Assembly: GCA_037143795.1 (NCBI GenBank)
Contig: JBAWXZ010000002.1
Span: forward strand, 1-64,000
Origin: Firm-13 sp037143795
GTDB lineage: Bacteria; Bacillota; Clostridia; Saccharofermentanales; Saccharofermentanaceae
Length of the DNA: 64,000 nt
Reading direction: 5' to 3'
Shown one piece after another: positions 59,566 through 64,000 of the stretch. How positions within the stretch are numbered: the first letter of the stretch is position 1; each line of letters opens with the position of its first letter. Position numbers and translations under genes: made by a program. Below the pieces are notes generated by a model. That model did no database searches. It saw only the letters and a list, made by a program, of their open reading frames with translations, and was not told the DNA's origin.

Positions 59566-60557
59566 GGTTTTACCTCCGGCATCTGCTGTGTAATGCAGTG
59601 GATGTTTCCGCCGCCTCGTATGATGTCGCGCGTCATAACCTGGACGACTTTGCGGTCAGGGAAAAGCGCCTGCAGCTGCGACTTGGCGATTTTATCATAC
59701 TCCATCAGTTCCTCTCCGAACCCCGGCATTACAATTCCCCCGTTAACGAACACAAAATTGATGTAACTTAATGTGAGAGGCTGTCCGTCTTCCATGGTAA
59801 GGGGCGGCTGCACAATGCTCCGGACAAAGAGTCCCGCTTCGATCGCAGTCTGACGGGCTGCCGCAAGACGTTCAAAGTTAACATCCTCCGGATTATCCGT
59901 ATAGGGGATCAGCACGGTTTTCTCATCCAGAAAACATGCAATATTATCAATATGTCCGTCGGTCTCATCACCGTCAAGCCCCTTGGGGAGGTATATTACA
60001 CGCGATACGCCAAGCGTACTGCAGAGGCAGGCAGAGATCTCGGCCCTGGACAGGGATGGGTTGCGGTTCGGATTCAGGAGGCATTCCTCCGTTGTCAGAA
60101 GAGTGTCGGTGCCGTTGGTATGGATGGATCCTCCCTCCATAATAATGGAAACGCAGTATTCCGGCACATGATACCGGCTGCATATATGAAAAGGAACAAG
60201 CCGGTCCAGTTGGAAACGCGGATATTTTCCGCCCCATGCATTGAAGTCCCAATGAACCCCGTGCAGTGTGTTATCATTTTCATCAATGACAAAAGTGCAT
60301 CCGTTATCGCGGATCCAGCAGTCATCATGCGGTATAACAAGGATTTCAACGTCCGGTCCGCAGAGATCACCGGCTTCTTTTTCCTCATCCGGATTCACAA
60401 TCATAGTGACCGGCTCAAAGGCAGCGACGGCGCGCGCTACATCCGCAAAGGCTGCACGGGCAAGGTGCAGATTCCCTTTCCATACAGGATCCGGCACAGG
60501 CCACTCGATAAACATCCTCTGGTGCGGGGCCCATTCCGCCGGCATTCTGAATTTCAT
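59562..60557 (-). CDS. aguA: Agmatine deiminase AguA
   Basis: A 331-residue guanidino-group hydrolase with WIRDNGCTFV, the ETDGHIDN motif and catalytic Cys in GGGNIHCITQQ near the C terminus. It converts agmatine to N-carbamoylputrescine and ammonia. The start at 60557 (MKFRMPAEW) follows GGAGG; the 19-residue extension from 60614 has no ribosome site. Confidence 0.96.
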   Translation of the reverse strand: MKFRMPAEWAPHQRMFIEWPVPDPVWKGNLHLARAAFADVARAVAAFEPVTMIVNPDEEKEAGDLCGPDVEILVIPHDDCWIRDNGCTFVIDENDNTLHGVHWDFNAWGGKYPRFQLDRLVPFHICSRYHVPEYCVSIIMEGGSIHTNGTDTLLTTEECLLNPNRNPSLSRAEISACLCSTLGVSRVIYLPKGLDGDETDGHIDNIACFLDEKTVLIPYTDNPEDVNFERLAAARQTAIEAGLFVRSIVQPPLTMEDGQPLTLSYINFVFVNGGIVMPGFGEELMEYDKIAKSQLQALFPDRKVVQVMTRDIIRGGGNIHCITQQMPEVKP

Positions 60558-60696
60558 AGCGTATCCTCCGTAAGAACAAAAATGGCCCGCTCCCGGACCT
60601 GAGAAGCTGACCATCTGATTTATATAATTACATTACTGTCTCACCGAAAAAAAGTCAAGGGTCGAACATATGGTACACCGGCAACAAATACTCTGC

Positions 60697-60732
60697 CAAT
60701 CGGTTGTCATATGATGGAAATGTGGATATAAT
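60697..60732 (+). promoter_or_regulatory. Promoter of the fructokinase-GH32 operon with CAATCGGTTG operator
   Basis: -35 TTGTCA (60704-60709), spacer 17, -10 TATAAT (60727-60732). CAATCGGTTG (60697-60706) overlaps the -35 and fits the LacI-family core pattern AAnCGnTT. A related site with the same following bases (xCATA) is at 63541 and another at 63746. Confidence 0.7.
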
Positions 60733-60810
60733 TTCATTACATACTGCATTGTTCGCGTTTGGAACGATTATTGCAGCCGGACGCAGCAAAGACGAAGGAG
60801 GCCTTTTATT

Positions 60811-61779
60811 ATGGCGAAAAAATACGACGTTGTCGCTCTTGGTGAATTGCTTATTGACTTTACTCCCTACGGCAAAAGTGAGCAGGGGCATGATATCCTG
60901 GAAGCCAATCCGGGCGGAGGCTGCTGCAATGTTCTTTCCATGGTCAATCGCCTGGGCGGTAATACTGCATTCCTGGGCAAAGTCGGTGATGATCACTTCG
61001 GACATTATCTGGAAGAAGTGGCACGGGAATGCCATATTGACACACAGGGCGTTGTATTCGATCCCCGCTATTTTACGACGCTGGCCTTCGTACATCTTGA
61101 TGATACAGGAGACCGGAGCTTTAGTTTTGCGAGAAAACCCGGTGCCGACATGATGTACGAAAAAGAAGAAGTGCGTACTGATATTCTGGAAAATGCATAC
61201 ATTTTTCATTTTTCCACCGTTGCGATGAGCAGGGAACCGGAGCGTTCGACGATGCATTTTGCTGTTGAGTATGCTAAAAAAAGCGGATGCCTTTTATCCT
61301 TTGACCCGAATATCCGGACATTTCTCTGGGACGATATGAATGAAGCGATAGAGCAGATGCAATATGGCCTTTCGATGTGCGACATACTCAAAATCTCGGA
61401 AGAAGAACTTGTTCTTGCAACCGGTACGGAGGATATCAGCAAAGGTGTTGACATCCTTCAGGAGCAATATCCGAACATCCGGCTTTTCCTTGCAACGCTT
61501 GGGAAGAAAGGCTGCTACTACCGGCTGGGCAATATGGAAGGAACACAGGGCACATTTACCGGTGTAAAGACGATCGACACGACCGGTGCCGGAGATACTT
61601 TCATCGGATGCTGCCTCTACAGAATTGCAAAGCAGGGCGGTCTTGATTTTACCGAAACCGGACTTTCCGACATGATCCGCCATGCCAATGCCGCCGCTTC
61701 CCTCATTACTACCAGAAGGGGCGCTATGCGTGTTGTCCCGTCTTCAGAAGAAATCGAATCGCTCCTCCTGAAAAGCTGA
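60811..61779 (+). CDS. scrK: Fructokinase (PfkB family)
   Basis: A 322-residue PfkB kinase starting with VVALGELLIDFTP, GG motif ANPGGGCCNV and catalytic DTTGAGDTFIGCC. It phosphorylates fructose from sucrose or fructan to fructose-6-phosphate. The adjoining GH32 gene supports this assignment. AGGAGG lies before the ATG. Confidence 0.93.
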   Translation: MAKKYDVVALGELLIDFTPYGKSEQGHDILEANPGGGCCNVLSMVNRLGGNTAFLGKVGDDHFGHYLEEVARECHIDTQGVVFDPRYFTTLAFVHLDDTGDRSFSFARKPGADMMYEKEEVRTDILENAYIFHFSTVAMSREPERSTMHFAVEYAKKSGCLLSFDPNIRTFLWDDMNEAIEQMQYGLSMCDILKISEEELVLATGTEDISKGVDILQEQYPNIRLFLATLGKKGCYYRLGNMEGTQGTFTGVKTIDTTGAGDTFIGCCLYRIAKQGGLDFTETGLSDMIRHANAAASLITTRRGAMRVVPSSEEIESLLLKS

Positions 61780-61852
61780 TTGATATCGATTCATTATATC
61801 CAGATCATCTTTGGACCGGAGTTACCCGGTCGAAGAAGACGGAGTGCAGATC

Positions 61853-63487
61853 ATGCAGGTTAAGGTCGATAATAAATATATCTGGTTTCCTGTGCAAATG
61901 GGAGCCGGACGCGAGAAGGTGAATATTTATCTGCTCCCGGATCCGGAAGCAGAAGCAGTATCGTATCGGGCGGCAGATCGGGAATACCCGGCCGAAGACG
62001 CAGCAGAAGGACTTTCTGCTGTGACATCGGCAATTCCGCCTGAGAAACTGTATGAGTTTGATCTTCCTGTTGTAACGGGGCGCGTGGATTTCTATGCAGC
62101 CCTTTGCGTTGAGGCGTATCTTGGCAGGACTATACATATATCTGTCGATTTTCCGGCGGAAGGTATAGGGAGTCTTGGATTCCATGATCAGGAACCGCCG
62201 GATAATACCGGTATTCGTCCGATGCTCCATTTTACTTCCGGATGCGGCTGGATCAATGATCCGAATGGACTCTTTTTCCGTGACGGAACCTATCATATGT
62301 ATTATCAGCATAATCCATATGATACGAAATGGGGGAACATGCACTGGGGGCATGCCCTCAGTAATGACCTGATTCACTGGAAACAGCAGAAAACGGTTCT
62401 TTTCCCGGATGAATACGGGACGGTTTTTTCCGGAAGTGCACTTCCGGATAAGGACAATATTACAGGTCATGGCTGGAATACGATTCTTTACTATTATACG
62501 GCGGCGGGCGGTACCAATCAGTGGTCCGGAAGCCGGAAATTCACCCAGCGTCTGGCATTCAGTACGGATGGGGGGGCGACTTTACAAAAAGACCCCGATT
62601 TTGAGCTTCAGGCATTCGATCGCGAAAATAGGGATCCCAAAGTTTTTTACCATGTCAGGACACGTGCCTATATTATGGTGCTGTTCTTTGACGGGAATGA
62701 TTTCGGAATATACCGGTCAACAACGCTGGATAAGTGGGAGCTAACCCAGCGCCTTACCCTGAAAGGCGGATGGGAGTGCCCGGATCTTATAGAACTGCCG
62801 GTTGAAGGTTCTGATCAAAAATGCTGGGTATTCTGGACGGCTGATGGATTTTATTATCCTGGCACCTTTGACGGGTTCCGGTTCATCCCGTCCGGTGAAC
62901 GAAAAAACGCCTATATCGGTGCTGTTCCCTATGCGGCACAGACATTCTCAGGAGTGGCGGGCAGAGTAATCAGTGTGTCCTGGCTTCGTATCAGTCCCCC
63001 GGGAAAATCATTCGCGGGGATCATGTCCGTTCCTTCCGTGCTGTCACTTGCCGATACGGACAGCGGTCTCAAAGTGCGGATCACGCTTCCGGATGAGCTG
63101 GTTTCAAGACGCGTGCAGCGCTCGCAGGTTAGATTTGCAGGGCAGGGAAGATACGCAGTATCCTATGTGCCGGATCAGGCATATGAGATCTGCCTGTATG
63201 TCGGCGGAAGGACAAGCAGGGCTCTATATATTGCTTACTGCGGTCATACCCTAACCGTTGATTTTGAAAAAGGCTGTATACTCGCAGACACGCAGGAAAT
63301 CTTTTTCGAATGCTGCAGTTTTCTGGATATTGATATTCTGGTTGATTATGAGGTCATTGAGCTTCGTGCTCAAAATGACACGCTGTACTATGTGTTTGAA
63401 AATGAACAGGCGTCACTATCCGGACCGGTTGACGTTCAGCTTGAAAGTGACACAGAAGGAACTATATCCGTTTTTGATATAAAGTAG
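61853..63487 (+). CDS. GH32 beta-fructofuranosidase (sucrose/fructan hydrolase)
   Basis: A 544-residue intracellular enzyme. GH32 catalytic residues are D136 in WINDPNG, D261 in RDP and E308 in ECPD. After the five-blade propeller comes the C-terminal beta-sandwich. The first 115 residues, before the catalytic domain, form an extra beta-rich module unusual for plain sucrose-6-phosphate hydrolases. No signal peptide is present, so the substrate must be imported. It releases fructose for the kinase 73 bp upstream. The start at 61853 follows GGAG at good distance; a TTG at 61811 has no such support. Confidence 0.93.
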   Translation: MQVKVDNKYIWFPVQMGAGREKVNIYLLPDPEAEAVSYRAADREYPAEDAAEGLSAVTSAIPPEKLYEFDLPVVTGRVDFYAALCVEAYLGRTIHISVDFPAEGIGSLGFHDQEPPDNTGIRPMLHFTSGCGWINDPNGLFFRDGTYHMYYQHNPYDTKWGNMHWGHALSNDLIHWKQQKTVLFPDEYGTVFSGSALPDKDNITGHGWNTILYYYTAAGGTNQWSGSRKFTQRLAFSTDGGATLQKDPDFELQAFDRENRDPKVFYHVRTRAYIMVLFFDGNDFGIYRSTTLDKWELTQRLTLKGGWECPDLIELPVEGSDQKCWVFWTADGFYYPGTFDGFRFIPSGERKNAYIGAVPYAAQTFSGVAGRVISVSWLRISPPGKSFAGIMSVPSVLSLADTDSGLKVRITLPDELVSRRVQRSQVRFAGQGRYAVSYVPDQAYEICLYVGGRTSRALYIAYCGHTLTVDFEKGCILADTQEIFFECCSFLDIDILVDYEVIELRAQNDTLYYVFENEQASLSGPVDVQLESDTEGTISVFDIK

Positions 63488-63494
63488 TTTGTGT

Positions 63495-63526
63495 AAGGCA
63501 GTGCAGGTAGTTGTGCTGCCTTTTTT
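63495..63526 (+). terminator. Terminator of the fructokinase-GH32 operon
   Basis: AAGGCAG and CTGCCTT pair around a partly paired loop, followed by six T. Confidence 0.8.
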
Positions 63527-63540
63527 GCGGTAAAACATGA

Positions 63541-63555
63541 CAATCGGTTGACATA
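63541..63555 (+). promoter_or_regulatory. CAATCGGTTG operator copy, no clear -10
   Basis: CAATCGGTTGACATA repeats the operator/-35 bases of the fructokinase promoter with a single change, but no -10 box lies 17 bp downstream. It could be an auxiliary operator for the promoter at 63753. The rest of 63488-63740 shows no gene. Confidence 0.5.
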
Positions 63556-63745
63556 ATCTTGAAAAAATATCCTGCGTGCTCAATCATTCAATCAGGCATG
63601 TTTACCAACAAACGCTCAAATCGTTTCATCAAGTCGCCCAAAAGAAACGTCATTTAATGGTTCTTTTTTGGATGCCTGTGGGTGGGCTTTTGTAGATGCT
63701 GGCAATGTTCATTAAAAAATCAAGAACTTATGAAAATATTTGTGA

Positions 63746-63781
63746 CAACCGCTTGACATATTCGCAAAGCAAGATTATATT
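63746..63781 (+). promoter_or_regulatory. Promoter of the lipoprotein gene with CAACCGCTTG operator
   Basis: -35 TTGACA (63753-63758), spacer 17, -10 TATATT (63776-63781). CAACCGCTTG (63746-63755) overlaps the -35 in the same way as the operator of the fructokinase operon. Confidence 0.65.
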
Positions 63782-63900
63782 GAAGATGAAAAAGAGGATG
63801 GTTCAAATCAAAGTCAGTCCGATCAACAATTCTTTGTTCATGCCGGTATGTACAAGAAGCCCGATTCCAAAACTTTTTTGTAAAAACAAGGAGGAAAACC

Positions 63901-64000
63901 ATGAAAAGAATGACTAGACTCGCATCCCTGCTGGTGGCGGCGGCAATGGCCGTAACGCTCATATCCGGATGCACCAATTCCAACTCAACCAAGACGACAA
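63901..64000 (+). CDS. Lipoprotein, truncated by window end (probable sugar-binding protein)
   Basis: Only the first 33 codons are seen: a lysine-rich start, hydrophobic core LLVAAAMAVTL and lipobox ISGC (C24), then a Ser/Thr/Asn-rich spacer. AGGAGG lies before the ATG. A fructan or sucrose ABC binding protein is likely from the neighbouring GH32 and fructokinase genes and the shared operator, but the ligand domain is outside the window. Confidence 0.8.
   Translation, partial: MKRMTRLASLLVAAAMAVTLISGCTNSNSTKTT

Overview
The window looks like chromosome of an anaerobic Gram-positive of the Clostridia, probably a gut Lachnospiraceae. The grounds are: lipoprotein signal peptides on all the extracellular binding proteins; a surface protein ending in a VLGAxxTG-type anchor instead of LPXTG; an NADH-linked [FeFe]-hydrogenase set with a sensory hydrogenase; MalFG-type permeases without their own ATPase; and strong AGGAGG ribosome sites. 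This placement is inference. No rRNA, tRNA, CRISPR array or complete insertion sequence was seen.

Layout. 1-2.5 kb: the 3' part of a surface protein built from eight 288-bp repeats. 2.9-7.7 kb: a membrane Fe-S/FMN electron-transfer protein, an ABC exporter pair and a PfkB kinase. 7.8-12.9 kb (minus): a MacB/FtsX-type ABC pair with its two-component system. 13-19.2 kb: ferritin behind a Fur/PerR-type box, a DUF2975/XRE/DUF4153 membrane trio, a thioredoxin reductase fused to a glutaredoxin-like module, and a patatin. 19.8-23.6 kb: CbiG, a divergent HemL-like protein, an Lrp regulator and a LysE exporter. 23.8-35.2 kb: a propeller lipoprotein, then a long operon with a propeller-fused solute-binding protein, two MalFG-type permeases, an HlyD-type adaptor, a MacB periplasmic-domain protein, CobA and CbiC. 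35.2-37.1 kb (minus): a TnpB-like protein with two of three RuvC catalytic residues replaced, followed by a string of hairpins that could be its guide RNA. 37.1-44.5 kb (minus): bifurcating-type hydrogenase genes with a PAS-containing sensory hydrogenase and a PP2C phosphatase. 44.9-48.8 kb: ApbE, a NusG-II protein, a Gx transporter, an EamA transporter and NAD(P)H-hydrate epimerase. 48.9-56.6 kb: flavin reductase-like protein, D-lactate dehydrogenase, a DedA-PAP2 fusion, a His-rich ferredoxin facing a Crp/Fnr regulator, and an amino-acid ABC importer. 56.6-64 kb: small membrane protein, an unknown 523-residue protein, agmatine deiminase with N-carbamoylputrescine amidase, and a fructokinase-GH32 sucrose/fructan locus running into a truncated lipoprotein.

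How parts connect. The promoter of the ABC pair at 10-11 kb and the promoter of the operon starting at 26.1 kb share one exact layout: four GTGAC/GTCAC half-sites at 11-12-11 bp spacing, with a -10 box exactly 10 nt after the last. This suggests that one response regulator, most simply the one at 12.2-12.9 kb, controls both. ApbE at 44.9 kb could flavinylate the FMN-binding domain of the protein at 2.9 kb. CAAnCGnTTG operators mark the promoters of the sucrose/fructan region.

The best candidates for undescribed biology are the nuclease-dead TnpB-like locus with its hairpin-rich 3' RNA, and the propeller-SBP/MalFG/HlyD/MacB-domain operon with its shared promoter code. A pair of hairpin elements with the same architecture (4.3 and 51.9 kb) is a third.
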